A model generated the notes under the pieces. It made no database searches. It saw only the letters and a list, made by a program, of their open reading frames with translations, and was not told the origin of the DNA. A DNA stretch of 64,000 bases from the NCBI GenBank assembly GCA_951799445.1, contig OX637287.1, positions 47,459,724 through 47,523,723 of the forward strand, written 5' to 3'. Both the position numbers and the translations under genes were made by a program. The stretch's first letter is position 1, and the number at the start of each line of letters is the position of its first letter. The DNA is from Pseudisothecium myosuroides. Its lineage: Eukaryota; Streptophyta; Bryopsida; Hypnales; Lembophyllaceae. Of this stretch, positions 23,101-36,358 are shown piece after piece.

Positions 23101-26100
23101 CAAAAGATCACCATTCTTCCCATCTATACACCTAGTAGTGTTTTCTATTAATTTTCCTTCATTTTGATTATGAATTTCATTGTCAATATATATCCTATTA
23201 CTTAAATATTGTTCATCTACTTCCATAAGGTGAAAGTTGTATAGGATTGCAGAATTATATATTTGTTGAAGTTCTTCATTGTTAAGTATTTGATTAGATA
23301 ATGAGAATTCATTATTGGCTACTACAAATTTGTGTTGATTTATGTAGGAATCATTCTTCCTATTACATTTCATATTTGCATAAGCATTTTGTTGAGCCTC
23401 ATTTTTTTGAAGCATGGTTGAAAGATCTTTATTAAATCTTACAGATAATCCTTTTGAAAAATGTAAAGCCTGCAATATATTCATTCCAAAATCATATTAT
23501 TCAATTATCAATAGAAAAAATTGAACCAAAAATATTCATTAATTTCTATTCTTGATAAAGTTTGTAATTTGAATATTATATTTTAAAACTAAAATAATGC
23601 TATAATTTACCAAAAATGAATGACTCAAAAATAATATTTAAAAATCAATAGTTACAATACGCTTACTTTAAATTTAGATTGTCTTTTAATATGTTTTGAC
23701 CAAATATTAAATAAACAAAAGACTTGATTTGTTGTTGTTGTAGGAAAAATCTCAGCTAATTCTTCGGCTTTGTCAAAAGATATTGCAATATGTCCCATTT
23801 GTATAAAGTGGCGACGAAAAAAAGATCTTGCCAACCATGGAATCCAACAATCAAATTGTCTTTTCAAATCCTATATAAAAAAGACTAAATTTAATTTTTT
23901 TTAATTTTTTAATTTTTTAATTTTAAAAATAAAAATATAATATCTTGAACTACAATAAAATCTTGAATTATATAATAATTTCATTTTAAAAGAAATTCAA
24001 TCCAAATAATATATTTTTAAAAATGTACAAAATCTAAGTGTTTAATTTTAAATCAAATACATTAAATTTCTATCACAAAAAGCATATTATAGGAAAACTT
24101 TGATTTACGTTAAGTATTGGCATAGCTTCCATTTTTAAACGAACATATTGAGCAACCATTTCTGTATTTAATCCAAGTTTGTCTTGTTTGGTGCATGGAT
24201 TATTTGCAACACCAGTTGTACGCAATGCAATTATTGAATTTTTAAAGGCCTTATGTTTTCTTTCCATAGCCTATACAAAAATTTTAAATAAAAGTCAATC
24301 ATTTATCTTTTGAATATTTCAATCATCAAAATGAGACAAATTTAATTTGCAAAATATCATGTTTAAGATCAATATTCAAAAAAAGAATTGTAAAATATAA
24401 ATTACAAGACACACCAAATTTTTTAAGCGACCGATAGGATATGGTAACAAAGATTGGAATTGATGAGCATGAGCCCCTTGAATGTGGATGTAAGGTGTTA
24501 TATCTTCACCTAGTGCTTTAATCGCATAATAAAGAAATTCTTTTGCCACCACCGCCAAACTACATGGCCAAAAAATAAATTAATATATTAATTTGGTCAA
24601 AAATATAGTATCAAAGAAATTATTAATATATTTATAAGATTGATGATTGATAAAGATCTAGTACCTCTCATCATATACAATTGAAGTATGTGGATGGCTC
24701 ATTTGTTGCAACCGGTTGAAATGATGATAAGTAGCCCACATGCGTTTTGTATACATAAATACTTCTAGTGTTGGTATTTTTTTCATTACCTTTAATAGAA
24801 ATATGAAACATTTGGTCAATTTCAAAAATCTATAATTGTTTACTAAAACAATATTTATGAGCATTATTTTTGTTGTTTTAGAAAAACTTCTATTACTTGT
24901 ATATAGTTAAAAAACAATGTATATCACCAAAATTCTTGTTATCATTGTAAGAATTCATTAGTTTCATTGAAGATTAAAACCTCAATTGAAGATTTAATTG
25001 TCAATTTATTAATGTTTGTAGCTTAGAAGACATTGTTTTAATTAACATAAACTTTTAAAAGTTCAAAAACTATAATTTGAGATAAGCAATGAGAATTTTT
25101 AACAATTTTTTAAAAATGAACATTCATTTTTTCTATTTATGTTGGTCACCTTTAAAAGTTTTTCATGATTTTCCAAAATGTGACTTGCCACCTCCATATT
25201 AAATTCATCATATTTAATCTCTTTGTAGTTGGTATGTTGAAGAGGAGTAATTTTACATTCTATGAGCAATGGTGGATTAGTCATAGCTTGCCAAAGCAAC
25301 ATAAACCGAGATTGCGCTTCATTTGAAATTTGGTCATGTTGTTGGGCTTGCATTCCAAGTGTTCTCACCATATGTAGGATAGTATGTGTAAGTGCATGAC
25401 GAGCACAATATACACTACTCAATGTAGGCCCTTGTGTAAGCTACACCCCCAAAAATAACATGGATTTTCACTTTGAATGATAAGTTTGTATCATTTGACA
25501 AAATTGATGAGAAGTGATGATAAATCACTAATACATCTTTTGGTAGATATTGAAAATTTTATTTTCAACATCTAACAAGTTAAATAAAATTTAAAAAATC
25601 TTTCAATTAAATTTTTTATTAATATACAATGCAAGTTGGGGCATACATTTTTTCAACTTATTTTTAAAAAAATGATTTCACACAATATATAAATATATTG
25701 TAAGTTCATTTTGAAAGTCTATAAATAATTTCTTTTTATGGACTATCATGATGCTTTTTAACAAAAAAATTTATATCAGTCAACTAGCCTTTTAATCCTT
25801 GTAACATGAATGATTTGTAAAATTGTGGATCAAATTTGATTCCGACGTATTGGTGCATCTTATACATTTGATTATAATTATGAAACATTTAATGATTATT
25901 GATGTCTTCAAAATAAATTTAGATCTCATGTATTGTTATTGGAGTTTTATCTTGGTATTAAAAATAACTCTATATAATGATATTAACATTCTCATATTGT
26001 ATCAATCAAACATTTAATGAATGTATAAACTAATATATAATCACTATTTAAAAAAATTATTACATCCCAACCATGTAAAACATAAATTTACTTTAGACAA

Positions 26101-27896
26101 AATAACAACAAAGTTTTTCATTTACAAATAATAAATTGAACGAATATGTTTTTTATGATGACAGTATTTGTAATTACAAATATAATATTTTGATACTACT
26201 CTAATAAAATTTGTCAAATCAATTCACTTTTAATTAGAACAATAATAAGAAATACCTTACACATGTCATGGCGATTGATGGGCCAATGTTGAAAAACAAT
26301 TATAGATTTCAAGTTTGGCAAAAATTCATTTATTTTATCTTTTGGATGAATATCTTCAAGGGATTTATTTAGCTCCTATATGTTAATATTCAATTATGTC
26401 AAAAATAGCAAAAAATAATATGAATCAAATTAGTAAATAATGCTTTCAAGTGAATTTTTGGTTATACTTTCTTAAAGTATAAAAATACTCTATCAAGTCA
26501 TGCAATAAATCATTAATAACATTGTATTGTACACAGTTTGAAGAAATCAATTGAAAATGTTTTGATCCAAAGATGTTCAAATTGTTATATACATATATAT
26601 ATATGTGCATGAACATACCACTAACAATTGAGGCCGCATATGATAAGTTGAACTCAAAAGAGCTATGGTATCATTTTTAGAGATATTGTGATTCATAGTC
26701 ACCGCACACCGAGCTTGCTGAGGTATTGTGCACCAAGGACAAAATTGTTCACTAAGAGCATTGATTCTACCATTACAAACAATTGAGCGATAATATGCCA
26801 TATGATGACACTCAATGAATGTAACATTTAAATGGCGGTCTTCAATATCTAATCCATCTTCACAAATTGCTTTAAGTTGTTGAAGAAGGTTTTTGGAATC
26901 CATTATTTTGGCCATATGCGAGAAGATTTCATCCCAACATTGATCTTTACCCTCCCATTTGGCCACACTTACACAATACAAGGGACTTGGATTGCACAAC
27001 AACTCAAGCATCACTTCACAAATTATTCTTTGTTGGTTTTCAACAATATGAGCATCAACCGCAAATTTAAAATCAACTGTATTATGTATTTTCACATCAC
27101 TTTGTGATTCATGAATGAGAATTAAGGCCACAAGCCAAGCTTGAACGGAATCTACTCGAAATCCAATTACACTATCATCAATAAGAACCCACCCAAGGCC
27201 CAAGCGTTGGGCTTCATTTGACCACCTTTCTAAGTTCTTTGGTACTGAACTCATGGTCACTCCTTTCAATATGTCATGTTTGTCTGCAACTTCTACAAGA
27301 GGAATTTTCTCACTTGAGAATCTTTCTATTTGAAAAGCCAGGGTAAGGTCTTCATACGTTAAAATTGAGGAATCTTGTTTATTTATAATAAGCTTAGCCA
27401 TAGATTTGGTATCAAGGCTTTTATCTAGTTGCATTGCTTGTGAGTGTAAACTATCCACAAGTTCAATAATGATTCCAGACATCTCTTCAAGGGATACATC
27501 TTGATCATTTCCTTTTGTAAATAAATATTTTTGAACTTCATGAGGATATGATGTTTCATAAACGGGTGAATTAGGTCCTAGAATGTTACAAAGTTTTGGA
27601 AGTGAGATAGTATTCCCATTGTTTTCTAATTCACCATCAAAACTAACTTGTGATGCATATTTCACATCCTCAATATTTAATGGTTTGCTCTGATTATGAA
27701 AACCTTTCACTTGTTGAATTTCACCATCTTTTGTACTTTCAATTTCTACTTCTATTATCTCTGATTGTCCTCCTTTGAGTTGTTCTAATGGATTAATTAG
27801 ACATTGCCCAGGCAACTTTTCTCCATTAAGTTTTGGAGAAGAATATTCAAAATCGGATTCATTCAAATCTACTGAACATGATCTACTTACAAAAAC
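20128..27896 (-). CDS. unknown multi-exon protein, possibly transposase-derived (5' end not found)
   Basis: Eight exons join in frame with GT-AG borders: 27896-26619, 26375-26256, 25440-25150, 24789-24665, 24559-24415, 24270-24109, 23870-23667 and 23469-20128 (stop). This gives about 1,888 codons without a stop. Six of the seven introns are phase 0. Exon 1 starts at an acceptor (TTTTACAG), so a start exon must lie above 27.9 kb. The N-terminal part is acidic. Then come GLGWVLIDDSVIGFRVDSV, CHHMAYYRSIVCNGRIN and EQFCPWCTIPQQARC (a CxxC knuckle). A later segment has HAHQFQSLLPYPIGRLKNL and ERKHKAFKNSI, reminiscent of the last acidic residue region of DDE transposases. The last exon (1,113 aa) is Asn/Ser/Lys-rich and probably disordered, ending in a Cys-rich and basic tail. 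No terminal repeats were found around the gene. The family is unrecognised; the transposase link is inference. Confidence 0.7.
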
Positions 27897-28747
27897 CTGT
27901 AAAATTAAATTTCCAATGTTATAATAAATTAGAGTAATGCAATTCAAGATATTAAAAGATTATAATTCAATGAAACTTGTAACATTGATAACAATTTATT
28001 GAATATTATGTATAATTTTGAAACAAATTTGAAATTTGAGATTCAACTTCTAATTTGGAATGTATTGAGCATTGTTTGACTTATTTAATTTGTATATTGA
28101 TTATACCATTTATAAAATCAACTGCATTAATTTGATTTTCTAAAGCATTACATTTATTTTCCAAATAGTTCCATAAATTAAATAATTGTATCAGCTTGAT
28201 AATTTGACAAAAGAATAATTAAATTATTATTTAGAAGAAAATTAAAACCATAAAAAGTAACAAAATAAAGAAACCAATCAACTATATAACACAAATATGG
28301 ATTGAATGAATAAATTCTTTTAAATTGAATTCATAATATTCAGAATAATCCAATACTACATGTATTCTCCAAAAATTGAATATTTAAATAGTCATGTACA
28401 CTTATAAAAATTCATTAATTTTCAAAATAAATAAGTATAATTACTTTCATGTCAACATATCAAAGAACAATTGAGTAGATCAAAAACATGTATAATACAA
28501 TAAAAAGAATCTATATATGTAAACAAATTTGTAATCATGACAACATTTCACTTCAATCGAATAGAATTGCATTCAACAAAAACATATTGGATTCTATTGT
28601 AACTTTCTAAACCTCTTTTTGTTCACAAGAAAAAAAAAACTTATTTTTCTTCCAATACTCATCTTCAATACTTGTTTCCATGAACCTAACAAAAAACTCC
28701 TTTGTAAATTGGTAGGAACTAGAAAGTCATCAAATTCCCTACTCTCT

Positions 28748-28833
28748 TACTTCCTCTGTCTCAAAATAAATCCATGGTCCTCTAACTAGTTTCCCACTAG
28801 AGACCACAGATTTATTTTACAACAAAGGTAATA
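28748..28833. mobile_element. Stowaway-like MITE, 86 bp
   Basis: The left end TACTTCCTCTGTCTCAAAAT and the inverted right end TATTACCTTTGTTGTAAAAT share the Stowaway (Tc1/mariner) pattern C-TCCCTC-GTC-CAAAATAA and continue as AAATC-TGGTC on both arms, leaving a short loop. TA lies at both borders, as expected for a TA target duplication. Confidence 0.7.
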
Positions 28834-28897
28834 CAAAGAAAATCACACAACCATTGATAGAAGTTCTATCCAAAGACTTGCAATTACTCCCAACCCT

Positions 28898-29701
28898 TCA
28901 CTTCTTAACCTCAGGCACCCCAATACGATGTTGCAGAGGCAAAGGTTTGACGGCTTTGCTACGTATTACAAAAGCTTCTATCCTACAGAATGATGTCCGC
29001 CTTGTTGAATTGCCAGGACTCAAGGATTTAGGGTTTGAAGGTCGCCCAACATAATAAGAAGCAGCAGAAATGAAATTTATGGGTCTAAGTTCGGGAGGAT
29101 TCTCCGGAGCACTAACGCTGCATTTACTCCCTGTGTCTTCGCGTCCTGAAATACAAGCTAATGGAGCAACAATGGTCTCACTATTGCAAAACTCACGATC
29201 ATTGAAGGCATTTTCAGGGGAGCTACATGCGTCATTTCCAATATCAGGAACTTGAACAGGACAAGGTAGGCTAACTAAAGAAAAGACCTGAGACTCTGAT
29301 TTGGGTAAACTTACTGAAGATTGGGGCTGGGAATCCAAGGAAGAACACTCCTGTAAAATCGGGGAACACGTTAGAGGATCTAAAAGCTTCAAACTATTAT
29401 CAGGACTCTCTTGATCTGGATAGACAGTTCTAGGGGTATCAAAACTAAGATTCAGTGCAGCATCAAAAGGGGACTGAGGAGTCACAGAAAAAGGGATTTC
29501 ACAATGCTTAATTCGGACTTCCCTGCTGATCCCGGCTGGAATTTCAAGCTTAGGTCTTCCTGGCAGGGCTGCACATGCATTAATCTGCTCTAGCAATACA
29601 TCACACGCTTGCAAATGCTGTCTCAATCTGCCGTATTGCAACCAAAATGACGATCTCTGCCATTTCCGAAATCCCCATGACACAATATTCAGGCTAAACA
29701 C
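28898..29701 (-). CDS. unknown protein, 3'-terminal exon of about 267 codons
   Basis: An open frame of 267 codons runs to a stop at 28898-28900. It has no in-frame ATG near its 5' end but has a plausible acceptor (GAGTGTTTAG) at about 29695, so it is probably a last exon whose first exon is unidentified. The N-terminal part looks helical (WQRSSFWLQYGRLRQHLQAC, then DVLLEQINACAALPGRPKLE). The rest is Ser/Pro-rich and likely disordered, ending with a basic segment. It lies 0.7 kb downstream of the OWL1-like stop on the same strand. No family recognised. Confidence 0.5.
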   Translation of the reverse strand: MFSLNIVSWGFRKWQRSSFWLQYGRLRQHLQACDVLLEQINACAALPGRPKLEIPAGISREVRIKHCEIPFSVTPQSPFDAALNLSFDTPRTVYPDQESPDNSLKLLDPLTCSPILQECSSLDSQPQSSVSLPKSESQVFSLVSLPCPVQVPDIGNDACSSPENAFNDREFCNSETIVAPLACISGREDTGSKCSVSAPENPPELRPINFISAASYYVGRPSNPKSLSPGNSTRRTSFCRIEAFVIRSKAVKPLPLQHRIGVPEVKK

Positions 29702-30443
29702 TCATGCAAGTTTCGTGGCTACTGACAATGTAGGACTAAACATTGCAAACAAAACGAGTACGCAGGTAAAACGAGTACGAAGACGAACCACAAATAGAAC
29801 GATCAGAAAGAGGGGAACAAGAGTGAATACCTCAATATAAAAGAAAAGATACTCACAAGAAATGGCAACTGAGTGGTTCAATTAAGGTGACTAGAAGTTC
29901 TAGCAAAGTGGGTGTCGCGCACACTCAGGGAAAAAACCATGATTTAAAAGAGCTACAATTAATCACAGACGAGCGATCACCATGGAAAACCACTGAATGG
30001 CCAAAGAATCATGGCAGAAAGATCAGTTCTCTTGAATCATCCCACATGAGTGGGAACGTCGCAATAGAACCGACACCCTAATCGCTCTTCCAACTAAGGT
30101 GAGACGAGCTGAAACAGTCTCCCCGAAACTCATTTCAAATTGTGTGATACCACAGATATAGCATAATGGCTACTCAATAAACTAGTCTCTAAAGAGAATT
30201 CATTCTCTGACAATCATGACTGACAGCTCTTGATCAACAATCTTCGAATGACAAGATACACTGTAGAGCTACGCGTGAGCATGATTGGCTCATCAACTTG
30301 AAAAGGATACTCGTCTTCATAGAAAAGATGGAGCATCATCTTGAATATGAATTGTCTAGTCTAATCAAAAGAAAAAAAATTACATTCCTAGAGGCAACTC
30401 AGCGACACATAAGAAACATGCCAAGAAGGGAGGAGAAGGATAG

Positions 30444-33400
30444 TTAATCCACTTGATCAAGCTTCTCCGAAGCAGCACGTTGTATCCTATGTGCCTCCTG
30501 CGGTATCCGCAACTCATCGTAGTCTCCTACCACAACCTGCGCACAATTATACAAAACATATCCATTAGCAAGCAAGACAAACATTACAGATACTGATAAG
30601 AACAGAACCCACAGCCTCCAAAACACCTAAGAAAAATGAAGGCTTCATTCTTTCACCGCAGGAAGGCGCACCTCTCAAAGAGGGCCTCCGAAAAGAGATA
30701 TTTCACAAAGCTCATATTCATGTTTTGGAGTTTGCAGTAGCGAACAACAAAGCATACCTCATATTGGTGACCCAAATAGGTATATGCCACCTTCAACTGC
30801 TTTGCTTCACCCGGACATGGATCACAAAAGCCCATAAGACCTGCCTTCTTAACTCCTTCATGCAGCTGTTAAGGCACCAACACAACAATCGTATAAGCAG
30901 TCAGTACCGAAAGCGAATACGCAGAGAACTCTCCATAAAATCTAAATCCACAATGCCCAAACATATGCCAACGCAATATTCAAAATGCCAGGGAAAGTTC
31001 TGAAAGATCTAAAAGATCAAGCTGGTCTTCTAGCAACTACGCCACGAGATCACTCACATTATCGATCTACCACAGGTGAAAACAAAAGAAGTGGAAGGAA
31101 ACACATACCCGGAGCTGCCCAAAGTCATCGACCAAGAATTGAACAGGTATTGCAACATCTAAATATGGAGGAGGCAAATCTGCATCGTCATCTTCAGTAC
31201 TCGCAGATTTGTCCACAAAATTTGTCCCCCGCTCATAAGCCTTAATATCACCATATATAGCAGCCAGAATAACTAACCCCTGCCGCTGTGCTTGTTTCTG
31301 TTTCTTTCTTTCTGCTACATTCTTTAACAATAACTGTGACCTCTCAGAAGAAGCCCTTGCCTCCATAACCTAGAAGCAAGAAGACAAGAATTATAATTAT
31401 GCCAAAATTGAAGGACACATGCAGTACCCGCAGGGACTGACTCGCCATAAACTCAAGAATGCTCCACATTAGATCTGAGATAAGTACTTAAAAAAGAGGA
31501 CTATCAATACGAGAGTTACAAACCATCATCGTTACGAGAGGCCGATGATTCAAGTGACAGGAAGTTTCCATGACAAGGGAGCCTCAACGAACATTTGAAA
31601 GGAAGCATACAATCTACCTGTGTATATGTTGTTCGCCGTAGTTCCAGGCTCTTTCGTCTATTTCTCCGAAGATTATAAGGTTTAAAAACATAAGTCTGCA
31701 TTGAAAGATGAATCCACAATTCCAGCATACATCAGTTTGAATAAATTTCAAAAATTTAGGATGCTATCCATTCACACTAAAACTGAATCTTAAGTAGCGG
31801 CAACACCATTCTCGAAACGACAAACGTGACAGTAACTCAAGGAATAAAACTACAAGGACTGGTGTTCAAATGAAACGAAAAGATGTGGTACCTTTAGAAG
31901 AGCATAGATGGATGACGGAATTATTAAAGCTCCAGTAGCAATGAACGGATTCAATGTTGTGCAGAGCATAATCTGGTTGAACACATGGGCAGCTGAACAT
32001 CAATTCTTCTGCTTGCAATTGGATGTTTCTAGCGCAAACCATAATTTTCTTAGGCGAATTTTGCATAATATCATTCACGATGTTACCAAGATAATGCTGC
32101 TCAAAGACGTCACATTCCACGACATTATCAGGATAGTATTGCAAAAAATGATTTTGCAAAGCCAACCACCAGATTACACAGGAGATACTAAGAAATTACT
32201 CACAGGAATAACAAACTTCTGGCCTCCTCGTGTGAATCGAACTTTCCAAGAAATACCCTGAAAAAAAGAAAAAACAATAATTAAAGCTTTTGATTATGAA
32301 GTGAAATCCGAAGAGCTGAGAAGGCACAAAAACATTACAAGCACTACTGAAGTTACAAACAGCTTCCAGCTTCTGTCTTGGCTATCAAAACGTGTCTTTA
32401 AATAAATGACGTACGTGAACAATTTGAAAGATGCAGACAATTCCAAAAAAAGACACACACAATAAGAAATAGAGTCAAAACCTGAAGTCCAAGAACACAG
32501 AACATTGCAGCTGAACTATGCTCTGAAAGTCTTCTCTCCCCACCTAGCTCAACCTCTACTCCGGTGCTGCACCACCCAATGACAAAAATTGATGCACAGT
32601 ACAAGTACCGTAACTATCATTGATATCAAAATAAAACAGCTGTATTCATCCCTCACAAAAGGTGACGATCGGAACAGTCCTACAGTGATTATCAAATAAA
32701 AGAACATCATTCAAAAGATGGAAAACATTATGATGATATTCAGTAGATACTGAATAACTCAGACTCAGCAGCGAATTCAGTACAAGCCAGAGATGCCATG
32801 AATGTGAACCAACCTGCCAATTTTACCGGTAACTCGGCCTTGAGACTTTGATGAAAAATGACGAATGTATTGACCTGATACTCCAAAAGTGGCAGGCCCT
32901 ACCTTCAGACACCAAACAAGCAAACTCATTTTAAACACAGGTTCCAAGTTGTGGTATTATGCAGAGCTACAAGGTGATGTCGCGACAGCAATTGTCTCAC
33001 TTTCCAGCAGTAATTCAACATTCTCGCCCAGTCATCCATTTCTACATTTAATGAAGACGATCTAAAGTTACCTATGTCGTGAAGTAGTTTAAATGCAATC
33101 CTATTGATGAGTAGCATGATTCCCACCAAAAAGCTACTCACAGAGGAATAGAGAAAGTCTCAGAAATTTCACACCTTCACATCAGCTGAACCAGCATTCT
33201 TCTTGCCATGCTTTTGCCAACCAACTGAAATTCCGGTATCTGGCCCAATAACTAGTTGTATCTGTAAATGACCAGCACTGTAACCGTGAGTATGAAGAAC
33301 TCTAACCCTCGAAACATAAAAAAACTGGATTAGAAAAAGATGAACACTTCTACTCGTGAGTATTCATGAATTAAGAGCTCCACAAAAGAAGAAGAGCACA

Positions 33401-35405
33401 CGTACATTGCCAGTGGTATCTTCTGACAGTTGGCGCGACCAAGTATTTGCTAATGTAACAGAACCATCCCTCAACGACACAGACAATCCTAAGGTCCCTG
33501 TTGAATGAGTAGAAAGTTGCCTGCAATCACCAACCATGGCATTAAGACCCAAGTCTTCAATAAAATGGTTCCTTCCGTACCCAAAACGAACTTAGTTACA
33601 AAAAACAACGAAAATCTTTCAGCATTCTGACCAGTAGTCCTGCAATTAAAGATTTTTTTCGACTTGAATTCACTAACGTCAGAGAATTACCTAGAAGTCT
33701 GGAGGCTTAAAATCGAGCGGAGCCCAACCATAGCTAGAATTTCTACTGTGGAAATTGGTGAAAGCTGACGCCTCAAAACCATTGTTACAGAGCCTCCGCC
33801 TAAACCTCTCCTCAAAGCCATATTCCCACCCAACACCATGGTATCCCTCTTTGACACCTGTGCTTGCACTTGAGTGGACATTGCCATGCTGCACAGATAA
33901 TGATACCACAACGGTCATTGGTATACAACCACAGAGAGAGAGACGAAGTAATCGAAATTGGATGCCCAATATTTGGATTTCTAGCTGACCAAGCTCCAAC
34001 CAAGAAATCCAAGACGCTCACAAAAAAGAAATACAGAAGATCAGTAAAAGTATTCCATGGAAGTAAAGATCAAAGAACAAACCCGTTCATTCTTGGAGCG
34101 TCATATGATTCCAAAAATGGGACTAAGGATAAGTTCATAAGCAAAGATCCTCTGTGATGCACATGAGCTGCCAGTTTCCTCTCCTCCTGGCGCTGCTGTA
34201 AGCGCTCAAACTCAGCCCTAACCTCCTCCCTTGATTTCAACTTCGGACCTAACTCTAAACCTGAGGTTAAACCTTCCATTCCATACAGATCGTATATTTG
34301 ACGCTTCCGTTCATCACTCAAAATTTCATATGCCTCCCGAATCTTCTGGAAATTCTGGGTTGCAATATCTTGCATCTGTTGATAACCACAAAATATAGAC
34401 AGTGAGCAAACTTGTGAGTCGTATCATTTTCCTCCAATGTGGATCCGAACAGCAAAACAGATCCAGTCACTAGCCACATACCCACAGTACGAGACACAGA
34501 TCCAGATGAATCACACTGGTAAGGCAATATGCACTGAACTTTGCAGCCGCATACGCAATCCAAAGGCCTGTAGAAGTCGGCAAGATGCTAAATTATCCAC
34601 TCTCAGAAAGGTAGCTACAAATGTAGATTTAAATTGGCAAGCAAAGAACTTGCGCATGCAGAGTTCCAGAGTCGAGTTCCAGAGTCGAGTTCCAGAAGAC
34701 GGATTCAAACCCTAGGTAGTCGGAAAGAGAGAAATTCCAGTCAATTACAAGAAACAGGAACTCCATAAATATCAACATCGCTTGGTTATTGGTTTCGCAT
34801 TACGCATATATAAACTAATGATAATTGAACAGACAACATAAAGATTACCTGGCGAGAGCTATATTCTGCACTCTCTATTTGAATAATTCTAGGTACCACC
34901 AAACCTCATCCCAAATTATCACTAAAACCAGACTGCGAATCAAGTCCAGGAGGAATTACACTGCCTCACTGAAATTGAATTGCTCGAATTCTAGCCAATG
35001 AAGAGGCTATAACCAGGCGTCGACAAGAGCACCACTTATACAGATGAAACTATGATCGCTACAGAAATGTTGCCTTCCAGATTCGCTGAATCATTATTCG
35101 CGTATCTCATCAGATACCTGGAATATTAACTCTAACCCCCGATGACCTAATTCCGCAAATTGACGCCTTTGCCGCAAAATCCACGGCAGAAAAATCAAGA
35201 AACATCAAGAAACAAATCACGAAAACAGTAACAGAATAATCCACAGACGTACCTGCAGCGTCTGATGCTTGTCGGGGTGATAAACCTGCGCCCATTGCCT
35301 GTACGCCCGCTTCACATCATCGTCCGAAGCTTCGGGAGACAAATGCAGCAGCGCGTAGAGTTCCCGGTCAGGAGGCCCTTCGCGGTCCCGCTCCATCGTC
35401 CCCAT
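30444..35405 (-). CDS. OWL1: OWL1/DNAJC11-type J-domain protein, 572 aa
   Basis: Thirteen exons on the minus strand: 35405-35253, 34375-34083, 33888-33691, 33520-33406, 33261-33175, 32902-32814, 32566-32482, 32257-32200, 31992-31892, 31695-31618, 31369-31109, 30865-30758, 30536-30444. All join in frame (1,719 nt). The J domain opens the protein ([20 protein letters not shown], then [12 protein letters not shown] with the HPD motif near residue 43) and continues over the first intron ([20 protein letters not shown]). The C-terminal half is the DUF3395 domain of DNAJC11 proteins ([34 protein letters not shown]). Arabidopsis OWL1 (At2g35720) acts in very-low-fluence phytochrome A responses; animal DNAJC11 associates with mitochondrial MICOS/SAM complexes. 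At the exon 8/9 junction I chose donor GTAATT over GTGAGT because only it keeps the frame. The gene looks complete and functional. Confidence 0.93.
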
Positions 35406-35888
35406 GACGATCTCCCAAGCAAGAACAAATTGGCTACCCTAAAATCCACCGTTGCCGAGGCGTCCCGGCACCGTTTTGGGCCACTCCGGGCTCAAAAGAA
35501 AGAGCATGCGAGGGCGAAAGACTAAGCATGGCGCAATGCAGCGCGATCGGGCGGCATGGTGGATGCAAAGTGGTGCGGAATCGATGAAAACGGGGGCCCG
35601 AGCGTCAGTGTGAGAAGCTACGGGAAGCTGTCAATCCTTCCGAGGACTCGAGGGTTTCTCGTTTCTGACGCAACGTATCGTCAGCCCTCGCTCCCCTGGT
35701 CGTGTTCTCACGCTCCCTCGCTTCGTTCCCCTGCGTCCCTCACCGCATACAAGTGTTTTTTCTTAGGGTTGATGATGCAAGCAATCTCTAAGCTTATTCT
35801 AATGTTCTTTTCAAAGTTCTCCTCTAAGTTATTTTACATGAAAGGAAACAAATATCAAGTCTGTTTTGGCATGAACCACCCAACCTTA

Positions 35889-36317
35889 GAGCATCGCCAC
35901 CCATTCCCCGGAAACAAGGTTGGGGAAATGGGTTAGCCCGTGCCCGGTAGCTCCCGGGTTCGGCTTCCTTCCCCCATTCATTCATGGGGAAGCGAATACA
36001 CCAAAAGAAGACAAATGAATGCATTCATTACTTGTCATAACAAAGAGCCAATCAAAATGCTAGTTGAATAAAAAAAGATAAGAGATGGCCCACAACTCAA
36101 GCAAAGTTAATCAAATTCATTAATGACCTGGAGGAATTAAGAACAAACCCGACAACATCAAGCCTGGGTCAAAGCGTGGTAGGGACGGGGAGTTAGTGTT
36201 GGAAGAGTTCATTTTGGAGTGACTGGTCTCATTTTGTCCTTCCCGGGTCCACGGTGGCTCACTTTTCCTTGGCTGGCCCCGCCCAAGCCCCATCCCCGTG
36301 AATGGGTGGCGATGCTC
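35889..36317. mobile_element. Tourist/PIF-Harbinger-like MITE, 429 bp
   Basis: Perfect 18-bp inverted termini GAGCATCGCCACCCATTC are flanked on both sides by TTA (35886-35888 and 36318-36320), the classic PIF/Harbinger target duplication. It lies about 480 bp upstream of the OWL1-like start codon. Non-coding. Confidence 0.85.
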
Positions 36318-36358
36318 TTAAGGTTGAAACTCCAAGTCTCCGTCTCTCTATTTAAATA

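Noticed and set aside
31908..32261. 117-codon plus-strand frame
   Set aside because: It lies antisense to exons 8-9 of the OWL1 homologue and is a shadow.
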